Shown here piece after piece: positions 51,917 to 60,764 of a stretch of 64,000 nucleotides of DNA. A program made the translations under genes and the position numbers. Under the pieces are notes generated by a model. That model ran no database searches. It was not told the origin of the DNA and saw only the letters and a list, made by a program, of their open reading frames with translations. This DNA is from Saccharothrix sp. ALI-22-I (GTDB lineage Bacteria > Actinomycetota > Actinomycetes > Mycobacteriales > Pseudonocardiaceae): assembly GCF_001984175.1 (NCBI RefSeq), contig NZ_MTQP01000060.1, positions 62,001 through 126,000 of the forward strand, read 5' to 3'. Each line of letters starts with the position of its first letter. Positions within the stretch are counted from its first letter, which is position 1.

Positions 51917-52597
51917 GTGATCACTGATGGCTTGGACGATCTCGGACCGCCCGGGGCGGTGGTGTTCCTTCCCGAGCCGGGCGCGTGTGGCGGGCGGCTG
52001 CACCCCGCGCAGCGCCTCGTCCCGGACTGGTTGGCGTCCATGTTGGACTGGCACGTCTGGCCGTCGTCGTCACCCGGTGTGGTATCTGCGTTGGCGCGGA
52101 CGCGGTGCACGCACGTCGACGCCGAACTGATCTGGGCCACCGAGCCCGAGCTGTTCGCCCGTCGCGCCCAAGTCGGCGCACCGCCATCGCAGGACCTGTG
52201 GGCCGCCCGCAGGATCCTGGCCGAGCGCGGCTTCGACCTCGCCTTCGAGTTGCACTTGGAGCTGGTCGAGGACGAGTTGGCGATCGCCGTGTACGGCGCG
52301 GGGGTGGTCGGACGGTTGACCCGCGAGGCCTGGCGGGAGGTCGCGCCACGGCTGACCACCTGTGTGTCCGAGCTGAGCGAGCCCGGCGAGGACGTCGACC
52401 TGGCACGCGGGGTGATCCGTCCGGCGCGCCCGGCCTGGTGGCCGCCCGGGATGCCGCCCGGTGGGGTACGACCGGAGCGCTGGGAGCGTGGCGACACCGC
52501 GCACACCTGGTGGCGCTACCCCTTCCACGGCACGTTGCGCGCGGGCTGCACCTGCCCCGCGCACACGCCGCAACAGTCCACTTCGGACCGTTTCTGA
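51917..52597 (+). CDS. Unrecognised protein (226 aa)
   Basis: Starts at GTG 51917 with GGGGGA 6 bp upstream. The sequence is Trp/Pro-rich: PGAVVFLPEPGACGGRLHP, a helical segment (QDLWAARRILAERGFDLAF), LHLELVEDELAIAVYGAGVV and a C-terminus with WWRYPFHGTLRAGCTCPAH, where the Cys-x-Cys and His could bind metal. It has no signal peptide. It is monocistronic between the methyltransferase and the secreted-protein block. Family not recognised. Confidence 0.65.
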   Translation: MITDGLDDLGPPGAVVFLPEPGACGGRLHPAQRLVPDWLASMLDWHVWPSSSPGVVSALARTRCTHVDAELIWATEPELFARRAQVGAPPSQDLWAARRILAERGFDLAFELHLELVEDELAIAVYGAGVVGRLTREAWREVAPRLTTCVSELSEPGEDVDLARGVIRPARPAWWPPGMPPGGVRPERWERGDTAHTWWRYPFHGTLRAGCTCPAHTPQQSTSDRF

Positions 52598-53288
52598 GTC
52601 GTCGCCTGACCGCGTCGACCGGAAACCTCCATCCTGCCGTCGATCCCGACGGCTCCGACGTCCGTCGGCGCGTGGCGCACCGGTTGCCTGGCCGGTGAGA
52701 CCACGCCCCTGAGGCGGTCCCGCCGAACCACCCCGATGTCCGCGGCGGGACGAGTGGCTCGGCGATGCCACGCGCCGACGGCACCCCGAAGGAAGGGGAG
52801 AGAGGGAAGCGGTCGCCACGTCGCACGAGGTGGCACCCCAGCGCCGAACCGCGACGCGACGACCGACGTCGGTCTCGCCGCGCACTGCCAATCGGGTGGG
52901 CCGATACAGGGCGCGGCGGGACCGGCACCCATCACCACGACAATTCACGAAGGTGTCCGTCCAGCCTGGTCGAGAAATCGTCCGGGCTAGTCGGCAATTC
53001 CCTGAAAATGACCTGTGGAATGTTCTGGAAATCAAATGACGGACACGTCGGGAAATGATTGACCAGGACATGGTTGATGAGGCAGTGTGTCCAGCGGGCA
53101 GGGAAGAGGGCCTGCTCAGGCTGACAAGGGGACGTCGGTCGCATCATCGAGGGGGAGTCTCGCACAGGGGTGCCGCCCGATTCGCTGGATGTTCGACACC
53201 CGCCCGTCGGGTATTGAACGGCGATTCGCGGGTGACGTCGGACGCCTTCTCGTGGTGTTTCGTGATAACAGATTCGGGGGGCTATTTC
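52598..53288. other. Intergenic region at the right border of the island
   Basis: About 690 bp without a supported gene. Bases 52930-53060 and 53220-53285 are relatively A/T-rich and probably contain the promoter of the sedolisin gene. A G-rich Shine-Dalgarno (GGGGGG) lies just before 53289. Confidence 0.45.
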
Positions 53289-55274
53289 ATGGCACGTCGA
53301 CAATCCCGTGCCGCGGGAGTCGTGGCCGGATGTGCGGTGCTCGTCGGGGTCATGGGCGGTCCCGCGTCGGCGCAGATCGCGCTGTCGCAGCCGGACGGGG
53401 ACCAGGCGACGGTGGAGGGCAGCGCGCCGGAGTGGGCCAAACCCGAGGCGCGGGTGGGCAGCGTCGACGACCGCGAGCAGCGGCGCGTGAAGGTCGCGTT
53501 GGCGCTGCGCGACCCGCACGGTGCCGAGCGGTTGGCCGAGGCGGTGTCGGACCCCGACTCGCCGCAGTACCGTCGGTACCTGAGCGGCGAGGAGTTCACA
53601 AGGCGCTACGCCGCCTCGGACGACACCGTCGCACGCGTCACCGAGTGGCTGCGTTCGCAGGGCCTGCGCGTGGACGGGGTGAGCGCGAACCGTCACTTCG
53701 TCGAGGTCACCGGCGACGTCGGCCGCATCGAGAACGCGTTCAGGGTGAACCTGGGCAAGTTCAGGATCTCCACCCCTGATGGCCGAATCCACGTGCTGGC
53801 CGCTCCCGAGCAGTCGATCTCCCTGCCCCGCACGCTGCGGGGCGCGGTGAGCGCGGTGCTGGGCTTGGACGATGCCGCCAAGACCGTCACCACCCAGCAG
53901 ATCGCGCTGCGCGCACCGAACGGCTCCCGGCCCCGTGACACCGCGACCGGCCGGGCCACGCCCGGCGACGGCGTGTCCGCTGCGGCCGACACCGACGCCT
54001 GCGCGACATACTGGGGCGAGCACAACAACACAGGCGCCCCGCAGAAGCACGCCGCCGGGCAGCAGTCCAACTGGTTGTGCGGCTACCTCGCACCGCAGAT
54101 GCGCGCCATCTACGGGCTGACCGGCTCCGACACCGGCGCGGGCCAGACCGTCGCGGTGGTCGGTGCCTACAACCTGCCCACCATCGAGTCCGACACCAAC
54201 GAGGCGGCGCGCCGTTTCGGCGCACCGGCGCTCGCGCCCGGCCAGTACAGCGCGGTCCTGCCGTCGAACTTCACCGACCACGACCAGTGCGGGCCGGACG
54301 CCTGGTACGGCGAGCAGGCGCTGGACGTGCAGTCCATCCACCAGATCGCGCCCGCCGCGAAGATCGTCTATTACGGGGCGCAGAGCTGCTTCGACCTCAA
54401 CGCCGCGCTGAACACCGCGGTGAGCGAGAACCGGGCCAGCGTCATCTCCAACTCGTGGCTGATGCCGGGGGAGAGCCTGGCGTCGGCCGCCGAGCGCCGG
54501 CAGATGGGCGCCATCGCCGTCCAAGCCGCCATCCAGGGGCAGACGATCCTGTTCTGCTCCGGCGACCAGGGCGACAACAGCGCGATCCAGGGCCGACCGG
54601 AGGCCAGCTGGCCCGCGTCACATCCGTGGGTGACCGCCGTCGGTGGCACCACCGTCGCCCTCGACGCGGACAACAAGGTCACGTTCGCCACCGGGTGGCA
54701 GAGCTCGGGCTACACCCAGTCCGGCAACACCTGGGTCGCCCAGAACGACCGTGACGGCAGGTTCGCCGGCGGCGCGGGCGGCGGCGCGAGCATCTACTTC
54801 CCCGCGCCGGGCTACCAGCAGGGCGTCGTGCCGACCTCGGTGTCGGGCGGCAAGCGGGTCATGCCCGACATCTCCGCGCTGGCCGACCCCTACACCGGCA
54901 TCGCCATCGGCTACACCGTCGACGGCGTGTTCCACGAGTCCATCAGCGGCGGAACCTCGCTGGCCGCGCCGCTGATCGCCGGCCTGGTCGCCGACGCCCA
55001 GCAGCGCCAGGGCGTGCAGCGTTTCGGCTTCCTCAACGACGCGCTCTACGACATGGTCGGCGACCCGCAGGTGGCCGACGTCAAGCCGGTCGCGGCCGCG
55101 CTGTGGACGCCGGGCATGGTCGGCTTCGCCGACGTCGAGGTCCCCAGCGGCCTGGGCAGCTACCTGATCGACTTCGACACCAAGCCGCAGACCCTCCAGT
55201 CCGGCGCCGGGTGGGACCCGGTGACCGGCATCGGCACGCCCACGGCCGGGTTCACCACGGCCCTGGGCAAGTAA
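53289..55274 (+). CDS. Secreted S53 family peptidase (sedolisin / kumamolisin type)
   Basis: The 661-residue preproprotein starts at ATG 53289 with a Sec signal peptide (MARRQSRAAGVVAGCAVLVG, then GGPASAQ). A pro-kumamolisin activation domain spans about 60-210 (LRDPHGAERLAEAVSDPDS, SGEEFTRRYAAS) and the catalytic domain follows. The sedolisin triad is visible: Glu342 and Asp346 in YGEQALDVQSIHQIAP, and Ser557 in SGGTSLAAPLIAGL. SCFD and FCSGDQGD include the oxyanion region. It should be an acid-acting exported endopeptidase. Upstream in-frame codons look non-coding. It leads a co-directional block of envelope genes. Confidence 0.93.
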   Translation: MARRQSRAAGVVAGCAVLVGVMGGPASAQIALSQPDGDQATVEGSAPEWAKPEARVGSVDDREQRRVKVALALRDPHGAERLAEAVSDPDSPQYRRYLSGEEFTRRYAASDDTVARVTEWLRSQGLRVDGVSANRHFVEVTGDVGRIENAFRVNLGKFRISTPDGRIHVLAAPEQSISLPRTLRGAVSAVLGLDDAAKTVTTQQIALRAPNGSRPRDTATGRATPGDGVSAAADTDACATYWGEHNNTGAPQKHAAGQQSNWLCGYLAPQMRAIYGLTGSDTGAGQTVAVVGAYNLPTIESDTNEAARRFGAPALAPGQYSAVLPSNFTDHDQCGPDAWYGEQALDVQSIHQIAPAAKIVYYGAQSCFDLNAALNTAVSENRASVISNSWLMPGESLASAAERRQMGAIAVQAAIQGQTILFCSGDQGDNSAIQGRPEASWPASHPWVTAVGGTTVALDADNKVTFATGWQSSGYTQSGNTWVAQNDRDGRFAGGAGGGASIYFPAPGYQQGVVPTSVSGGKRVMPDISALADPYTGIAIGYTVDGVFHESISGGTSLAAPLIAGLVADAQQRQGVQRFGFLNDALYDMVGDPQVADVKPVAAALWTPGMVGFADVEVPSGLGSYLIDFDTKPQTLQSGAGWDPVTGIGTPTAGFTTALGK

Positions 55275-55360
55275 GCCCGGTGGGGCGGCGGCGAAACACG
55301 GGCCCGCCGTCGCCCCACCGCTTCCCACCACTCCCACCGTCCTCAAAGGAGGGACCATCG

Positions 55361-56317
55361 GTGACCGACGACGCCCAACAGCACCACCATGACCGCGCCG
55401 AGGACGACACATCCACTGTGACCGGTCCGCAGACCGGACCGGTGGGCACGCCGCGCGGTCGCCGGTCGAGGCCGGTGGCCGTCGGCCTGGTGCTCGTCGC
55501 GGCCGTGGCGCTCGCCCTCGCCGGACTCGTCACCCTCACCTCCCGGCCGGCCGTCTCGGCGGGACCGGTGCACCTCGCGCCGGGCGAGCACGGCCTGGCC
55601 GACCCCGCCCGCGACGCCGAACCGGCCGTCGAACCGCGCCCGGTCAGCGACACCGAACTGGCGAACCTGCCGCAGGCCACCACCTTCGGCACCGTCGGCG
55701 ACGCGCCGCCCGACCAGGGCACCGCCGCACCGTCGGGTCGGGTGCTACACCCGACCCACACCGTGCCCGTCTACCTCGCGCCCGGCGACCGCGCCATCGC
55801 CGCCCTCCCGCCGCTGCAACTGGCCAACGACACCTGGCTGCCGATCATCGACCAGCAGCCCGGATGGGCACGTGTGCTGCTGCCGGTACGCCCCGGCCGT
55901 TCCACCGGCTGGGTGTTCACCAACGACCCGCGCGTCACCACCGCCCACACCTCGCACCGGATCGTCGTCGACCGCGGCACCTTCACCATGACCCTGCTGC
56001 ACGAGGACCGCGAGGTCGGCCGCTGGAGCGTCGGGATCGGCAAGGCCGAGTCGCCGACCCCGCCGGGACGGACGTTCCTGCTGGCGTCGATCCGCGACAC
56101 CAAGCCCACCTTCTCTCCGATCGTGCTGCCGCTGGGCACCCACAGCGACACCCACACCAGCTACGCGGGCGGCCCCGGCACCGTCGGCATCCACACCTGG
56201 CCCACCGGCGACGTCTACGGCACCGCCTCCAGCGACGGATGCATCCGCGTCCCACCGGACGCGCTCGAAGTCCTCAGCACCCAGGTCCCACTCGGGACAC
56301 CGGTGCTGATCGGTTGA
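55361..56317 (+). CDS. L,D-transpeptidase (YkuD domain), membrane-anchored
   Basis: About 318 residues from GTG 55361 (AAAGGAGGG upstream). A charged, His-rich cytoplasmic N-terminus is followed by a membrane helix at about 38-60 (VAVGLVLVAAVALALAGLV). An SH3-like region follows (TVPVYLAPGD...WLPIIDQQPGWARVLLPV), then a C-terminal YkuD domain. Catalytic motifs are GIHTWPTGDVYG (His) and SSDGCIRVPPDAL, with the nucleophile Cys about 25 residues from the end. Such enzymes make 3-3 cross-links in peptidoglycan or attach proteins to it. It follows the sedolisin gene by 86 bp. Confidence 0.9.
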   Translation: MTDDAQQHHHDRAEDDTSTVTGPQTGPVGTPRGRRSRPVAVGLVLVAAVALALAGLVTLTSRPAVSAGPVHLAPGEHGLADPARDAEPAVEPRPVSDTELANLPQATTFGTVGDAPPDQGTAAPSGRVLHPTHTVPVYLAPGDRAIAALPPLQLANDTWLPIIDQQPGWARVLLPVRPGRSTGWVFTNDPRVTTAHTSHRIVVDRGTFTMTLLHEDREVGRWSVGIGKAESPTPPGRTFLLASIRDTKPTFSPIVLPLGTHSDTHTSYAGGPGTVGIHTWPTGDVYGTASSDGCIRVPPDALEVLSTQVPLGTPVLIG

Positions 56318-56368
56318 TCGACATCAGGCCCACCCAACCAGGGCCACACCACACACAAGGGGGGATTC

Positions 56369-57121
56369 GTGGTCCGCACCACCCACCACCGCGCCCGCGC
56401 CGTGCTTGCGGGCGCAGCGCTCGGCGCGCTCGGCGTCGCGACCGGCGCCGTGCTGTTCACCGGCAGCCCCACCACGGCGCAGGCCGAAGCGCAGGCGGAG
56501 ACGTCCACCGCCTACGGCGTGTCCGCCATCGGCGTCGACCCGGTCTCCGCACAGCCGTCGGTCAGTTCCGCCGGCGAGGTCAAGACCGCAGGCGGCGACG
56601 TCTCCGGCGAAGCGGGCACCTTCACCGCCAGTGGCGTGAGCGTGAAGGCGGGCGCGGGCATGGCCGAGGCCCGCGTCGCCGGCATCAAGGTCGGCGGCGT
56701 GACCTTCGGCCCGATCAGCGCGAAGTGCGACAACGGCGTGATCACCTACCCCGAGGGCGAAGGACCGGTCAACCCCGCCCCGAACCTGAGCGTGGAATAC
56801 AAGAAGGGGCCGGGCGCGGTCATCACCATCCGCGGCGCGAACGGCAAGGCGTCGCAGACCATCACCGCAGCGGTCGTCAACTGCGCCAAGGGCATTCCGC
56901 CCACCACAACCGCGCCCACGACCACCCGGCCGACGCAGCCGTCCACCACCACGCCGACCACCACGCGACCGTCGAGCACCGCACCGACGACCACGAGCAC
57001 GCACGCCACACGCCCCACCACCACTGCGCCCAGCAGCCGCGGCACCACCCGCACCCCGGAGCCGGAGCGGCCCGCACCCCGACCCCAGCCCGTCGACGGC
57101 CACCACCCCGTCACCGGCTGA
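56369..57121 (+). CDS. Secreted protein with Thr/Pro-rich C-terminus
   Basis: The 250-residue protein starts at GTG 56369 (AAGGGGGG upstream) and has a signal peptide (AVLAGAALGALGVATGAVL, then SPTTAQAEA). A strand-rich domain of about 140 residues follows (VSVKAGAGMAEARVAGIKVG, TIRGANGKASQTITAAVV) with two Cys (SAKCDNG, VNCAKG) that could form a disulfide. A low-complexity Thr/Pro/Ser tail of about 70 residues ends without a sorting signal. It resembles choice-of-anchor-type actinobacterial exported proteins. It is probably wall-associated through the tail. Confidence 0.8.
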   Translation: MVRTTHHRARAVLAGAALGALGVATGAVLFTGSPTTAQAEAQAETSTAYGVSAIGVDPVSAQPSVSSAGEVKTAGGDVSGEAGTFTASGVSVKAGAGMAEARVAGIKVGGVTFGPISAKCDNGVITYPEGEGPVNPAPNLSVEYKKGPGAVITIRGANGKASQTITAAVVNCAKGIPPTTTAPTTTRPTQPSTTTPTTTRPSSTAPTTTSTHATRPTTTAPSSRGTTRTPEPERPAPRPQPVDGHHPVTG

Positions 57122-57274
57122 CGGTCCACGCCAGGACCGCTCCACCAGCGCGGCCCGCCCTCACTCGCGACCCCCGGGGCGGGCCGCGCCCATAGCGCCC
57201 ACAGTCCACACCGGACCGTGGCCAGCCGCAAACAGCGGCTGCACAACGGAATATCGACCAAGGAGACGAACGAC

Positions 57275-57499
57275 ATGCACAAGAACATCGCCCGCCTGGG
57301 CGCCGTCGTCGCGGTCGCCGCCGGTCTCGGTCTCGGGCTGGCCGGCACCGCCTCCGCGCAGATGGCGCTGAACGACCCCGACTTCCAGGCGCCGTACTCG
57401 GCGGTCGACCCCGACTCGGTACGCCTGTACGGGCAGACCCACGGTTCGCAGTCCGACTCGCAGATCTACGGCGAGTTCCTCGGGCTCCGGGCCCGCTGA
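57275..57499 (+). CDS. Small secreted peptide with SAQMAL signal junction
   Basis: The 74-residue precursor from ATG 57275 (AAGGAGACG upstream) has a signal peptide ending in LAGTASAQMALNDPDF, giving a mature peptide of about 43 residues: Tyr/Asp/Gln-rich, with no Cys. Its signal peptide end closely matches that of the next gene (LAGNASAQMALGGPYG) and of the sedolisin (GGPASAQIALSQPDG), so all three probably mature at the same Ala-Gln bond or share a recognition feature. Role unknown. Confidence 0.78.
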   Translation: MHKNIARLGAVVAVAAGLGLGLAGTASAQMALNDPDFQAPYSAVDPDSVRLYGQTHGSQSDSQIYGEFLGLRAR

Positions 57500-57811
57500 C
57501 CCGACTGCCGCAGGCTGTGCGGACCGGCCGGCGTCGGAGGACGCCCGCCACGCACGCCCATGGCCGGAGCAGCAGGCCCCCACCCGCCACGACCGTCACG
57601 ACAGTACCTCCCCGTCGCGGCGGCCAGCGGACGCCCATGCTGCTCCACCCGCGCGGTCCGCCCGTGGACGCCCTCGGGCGGGCCGCGCCCTCACCGCCAC
57701 CACATCCCGGACCCCGGCCGCCGCACCACAGCCGGCGACGGCGGCCGGGACGACAACACCGGAATCGACGACGAACCGGTCCCCACCGCACAACACACCA
57801 AGGACAGAAAG

Positions 57812-58291
57812 ATGACACTGCGACAGTTCCTCACCCGCCTCGGCCTCGTGCTCGCCGTCGCCGTCGGCGCCGCTCTGAGCCTCGCCGGCAATGCCTCCGC
57901 GCAGATGGCTCTCGGCGGCCCCTACGGCCCCACCGACACCGGACGGCATTCCCAGATCCAGACGGTCACGCCCGGCTCCCAGGTTTCGGGCACTACCCTC
58001 GGGGCGCAGAACCGACAGGAGCCCGCCGCGCCGTCGGCGCCGTCCTCGCCGTCGTCGACCGCCGGCGGCGTCGGCACCTTGGCCTACGGAGACTGCGGCT
58101 TCTACACCGGCCGCGACGCGTGGTACCGACACTGCAAGAACAGCTGGATCATCATCCGCGTCAACTTCTGGTACGGAGCGAACTACCGGGACATCTGGGT
58201 GGGGCCCAATAGCACCACCAACCTCAGCCGCCACCCGGACCTGCAGGGCGCCGGGTTGATCACCAACGCCTGGTGCATCCGCTACTGCTGA
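57812..58291 (+). CDS. Small secreted protein with C-terminal Cys-containing domain
   Basis: The 159-residue precursor from ATG 57812 (AAGGACAG upstream) has a signal peptide (TLRQFLTRLGLVLAVAVGAA, then GNASAQMAL), a linker rich in Pro/Ser/Thr and a compact C-terminal domain with four Cys (YGDCGFYTG, YRHCKNSW, NAWCIRYC at the very end) and several aromatic residues. It looks like a small disulfide-stabilised extracellular module. The N-terminus matches the preceding peptide. The 57500-57811 gap has no gene. Confidence 0.78.
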   Translation: MTLRQFLTRLGLVLAVAVGAALSLAGNASAQMALGGPYGPTDTGRHSQIQTVTPGSQVSGTTLGAQNRQEPAAPSAPSSPSSTAGGVGTLAYGDCGFYTGRDAWYRHCKNSWIIIRVNFWYGANYRDIWVGPNSTTNLSRHPDLQGAGLITNAWCIRYC

Positions 58292-58505
58292 GCGTCCTCA
58301 CCCGCGTGGACCGCCGTCGTCGGGGACGTCCGGCACACGCACCGCGCCACCCCGAGCAGCAGACTCCCCGCGCGGCACGGCGACCACCGCCGTGCCGCGC
58401 GCCCGGAACAACGCCGCTTCTCCACCCGCGCGGTCCGGTCCTGCGGCACCCCGCGAGGCCGGCCGCGCACCCACACAAAGCACACCCACCCTGGAGGAGG
58501 TCGCG

Positions 58506-59399
58506 GTGACCCGCCACACGGCACTGCGCGACAACGCCTCGCGCACCGCGCTGGCGACCGGTGAACCGGATGCCCGTCAATCGCGTCCCCGGCCGGGTCG
58601 CCACCGGGCGACCAGGCGTCGACCAGCCTGGCGTGGCCGACCACCGACACCGCCGCCGCGGCGCGCATCCGGTCGGGTCGCGTGGGTGGTCCGCGTGATC
58701 CAGATGGTCGTGGGCACCACCCTGATGGGCGTCGGTGTCGGGCTTGTTGTCCGCTCCCAGTCGGGCCTGTTGCCTCTGGACGTACTGCACGCCGCCGTCG
58801 CCGACCGCGCCGGCTTCACCCTCGGTGGCGGCATCATCGCCGTGCAGGCCGTACTGCTGGCGCTGTGGGTGCCGCTGCGCATCCGCCCCGGCCCCGCCAC
58901 CCTGCTCGCCGCGATCATGCCCGGCGTCGGCTGCGACCTCACACTGGCCATCGTTCCCACCTACGGCGAACTGCCACTGCGCCTGGCGCAACTGCCCGCT
59001 GGCGGCTTCGCGTTCGCCCTCGGCGTCGCCCTCTACCTCGGCGCTCACCTGGGAGCAAACCCCCGCGACGGCATCATCGAACACCTCCACCTCCACGGCT
59101 ACGACCGGGCCAGGGCCCGCATCGTGCTGGACCTCGCGTGCCTGGCCGGCGGTCTGCTGCTGATCGGCCCGGCCGCAGCTGTGCGGACCGGCGTCGTCGG
59201 CGCGGGCAGCGTCCTGCTCGCCCTCGCCGTCGGCCCGCTCGTCGCCCGCCTCAAGCCGCTGTTCGACCACATCCCGCCCACCACGGCTACCGCGACTCCG
59301 ACCGTATCCGCGTCGAACGGGCCCGCGTCGAACGGGCCGGGCGCGATCGTCGACAGCGCCGGCACCGCACTGGCCACCGACACGCCGGTCGGGAAATGA
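58506..59399 (+). CDS. YczE/YyaS/YitT-type integral membrane protein
   Basis: About 297 residues from GTG 58506 (GGAGGAGG 5 bp upstream). A basic N-terminal tail of about 55 residues is followed by five or so membrane helices. The hallmark of the family is VGTTLMGVGVGLVVRSQSGL, and it later has GAHLGANPRDGIIEHLHLHG; the L.P.DVL segment is also typical. The function of the family is poorly known; some members are transport-related. The C-terminal tail is Thr/Ala-rich and probably cytoplasmic. It sits between small secreted proteins and the unknown protein that follows 3 bp after its stop. Confidence 0.85.
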   Translation: MTRHTALRDNASRTALATGEPDARQSRPRPGRHRATRRRPAWRGRPPTPPPRRASGRVAWVVRVIQMVVGTTLMGVGVGLVVRSQSGLLPLDVLHAAVADRAGFTLGGGIIAVQAVLLALWVPLRIRPGPATLLAAIMPGVGCDLTLAIVPTYGELPLRLAQLPAGGFAFALGVALYLGAHLGANPRDGIIEHLHLHGYDRARARIVLDLACLAGGLLLIGPAAAVRTGVVGAGSVLLALAVGPLVARLKPLFDHIPPTTATATPTVSASNGPASNGPGAIVDSAGTALATDTPVGK

Positions 59400-59402
59400 C
59401 CC

Positions 59403-60764
59403 ATGGTCCACGACCTGACCACCACACCGATGATCGAACTGGTGTCCGCCGCGCTGACCCCTGGCCACCCGGACACCGACGCGCACCGCGTCGAGATCCA
59501 ACGGCGCTGGAACCAGGCGTCCGAGCAACACGCGCTGGCCCGCAAGGGGTTCGCCAACCCCGACCAGGACGAGGTCGCCGCAATCGAGGCCGCCTACGAC
59601 CCCGCCGCCGTGGAACACGCCCGCTGCTACCTCCGCTCGTTGACCCTGATCCACGAACTGTGGGTGCTCCAGGAAGCTGGGGTGCGCCCGGACGAGCTCT
59701 ACACGCTGCCCGACGCACCGCAGCGGGTGGTCGCGGTGCTGAGGCGCGAGGTGGACCGACAGGACAGCCTTGCCCAGGCCGTCGGCGGCGAACCCGCCCA
59801 GTCGACGGACACAGGACAGTCGACGGAAGCCGGTCGACTTGCCCTGCGGGACGAACGTGATCCGCTCGGCGCAGCGGCGGCCCGACTGGCCGTCTGGACC
59901 GAGCAGGCGCTGTTCCGCGAATCCCGCGTCCTGCTCTGGGAACACGGGAACCTCGCGGGCAACATGCCCCAAGAGTTGCTGCACCAGTACGAGGAGCTGT
60001 GCTCACAGGCGCTGGCCCGGCTCGACGGGCCGTGGGCGCTAGAGGAGTTCCTGGCCAGCCCGGTGGGCAAGGACGACTACCTGTTCCGCGACCCCGCGAC
60101 GCAGACAGCGTTGCACGGACTGGACATCGCCCTCGGCCGGCCCGGCCACACCGTCACCGAACAGCAGATCCTCCAAGCCCGTAGAGAAATCCACGCCGAG
60201 ATCCGGACCCGGGCGGCCGACTTCGCCGACCAACCGCTGCCGTCGGACCTGGACCCGGCGACGATGACGCGTCCGCGGCTGCGCGGCATGCACGCCGAGA
60301 TGCGTGCCCTGGTGGACTTCCTCGGCGACGCGCTCGCCGTCATCAGCTTCGCCGGTGACAAGGTCGCCCGTGTCGACGGCCGCCCCGTCGCGCCCGAACG
60401 GCAAGGCGCCACGCTCAGCCTGCACTACAAGGTAGCCGCCGCCGGCGACATCACCGCGATCCCCACCACGAGCGTCACCGTCGCCGGGCTGCGCATCACC
60501 TACCGGCACGACCACGAGGCGGGCGAGGTCGTCGCCGCCGTCGATGCCGCCGGGTCGGTCAAGTACATCGACCCGGTCCAGCTCCCGGCAGCCCTGGGCA
60601 TGCTCCTCCAGCCGTACCCGGACGCCATCGCCTCCATGGCCAGGATCGAGGCCACCGTCCGTCGCCTGGGCGACGGACTCGTCGCCGGCCGTGCCTCCGG
60701 CCTGCTGTCCCGCTCGACCAGCAGCCTCATCGTTCCGCCGCACGGTCAGGGAAGGTCCCGATGA
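59403..60764 (+). CDS. Unrecognised soluble protein (453 aa)
   Basis: Starts at ATG 59403 directly after the membrane-protein gene and overlaps the following regulator by ATGA, so these three are co-transcribed. It is acidic and largely helical (EQHALARKGFANPDQDEVAA, FRESRVLLWEHGNLAGNMPQ), with a strand-rich C-terminal part (DITAIPTTSVTVAGLRITYR). There is no signal peptide, Cys cluster or nucleotide-binding motif. The neighbouring XRE gene and the shared length suggest a cytoplasmic partner in regulation. No family recognised. Confidence 0.7.
   Translation: MVHDLTTTPMIELVSAALTPGHPDTDAHRVEIQRRWNQASEQHALARKGFANPDQDEVAAIEAAYDPAAVEHARCYLRSLTLIHELWVLQEAGVRPDELYTLPDAPQRVVAVLRREVDRQDSLAQAVGGEPAQSTDTGQSTEAGRLALRDERDPLGAAAARLAVWTEQALFRESRVLLWEHGNLAGNMPQELLHQYEELCSQALARLDGPWALEEFLASPVGKDDYLFRDPATQTALHGLDIALGRPGHTVTEQQILQARREIHAEIRTRAADFADQPLPSDLDPATMTRPRLRGMHAEMRALVDFLGDALAVISFAGDKVARVDGRPVAPERQGATLSLHYKVAAAGDITAIPTTSVTVAGLRITYRHDHEAGEVVAAVDAAGSVKYIDPVQLPAALGMLLQPYPDAIASMARIEATVRRLGDGLVAGRASGLLSRSTSSLIVPPHGQGRSR

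Noticed and set aside
53055..53288. An N-terminal extension of the sedolisin to ATG 53055
   Set aside because: The extension is Arg/Gly/Ser-rich and non-coding in character. ATG 53289 is followed directly by a standard signal peptide and preceded by GGGGGG.
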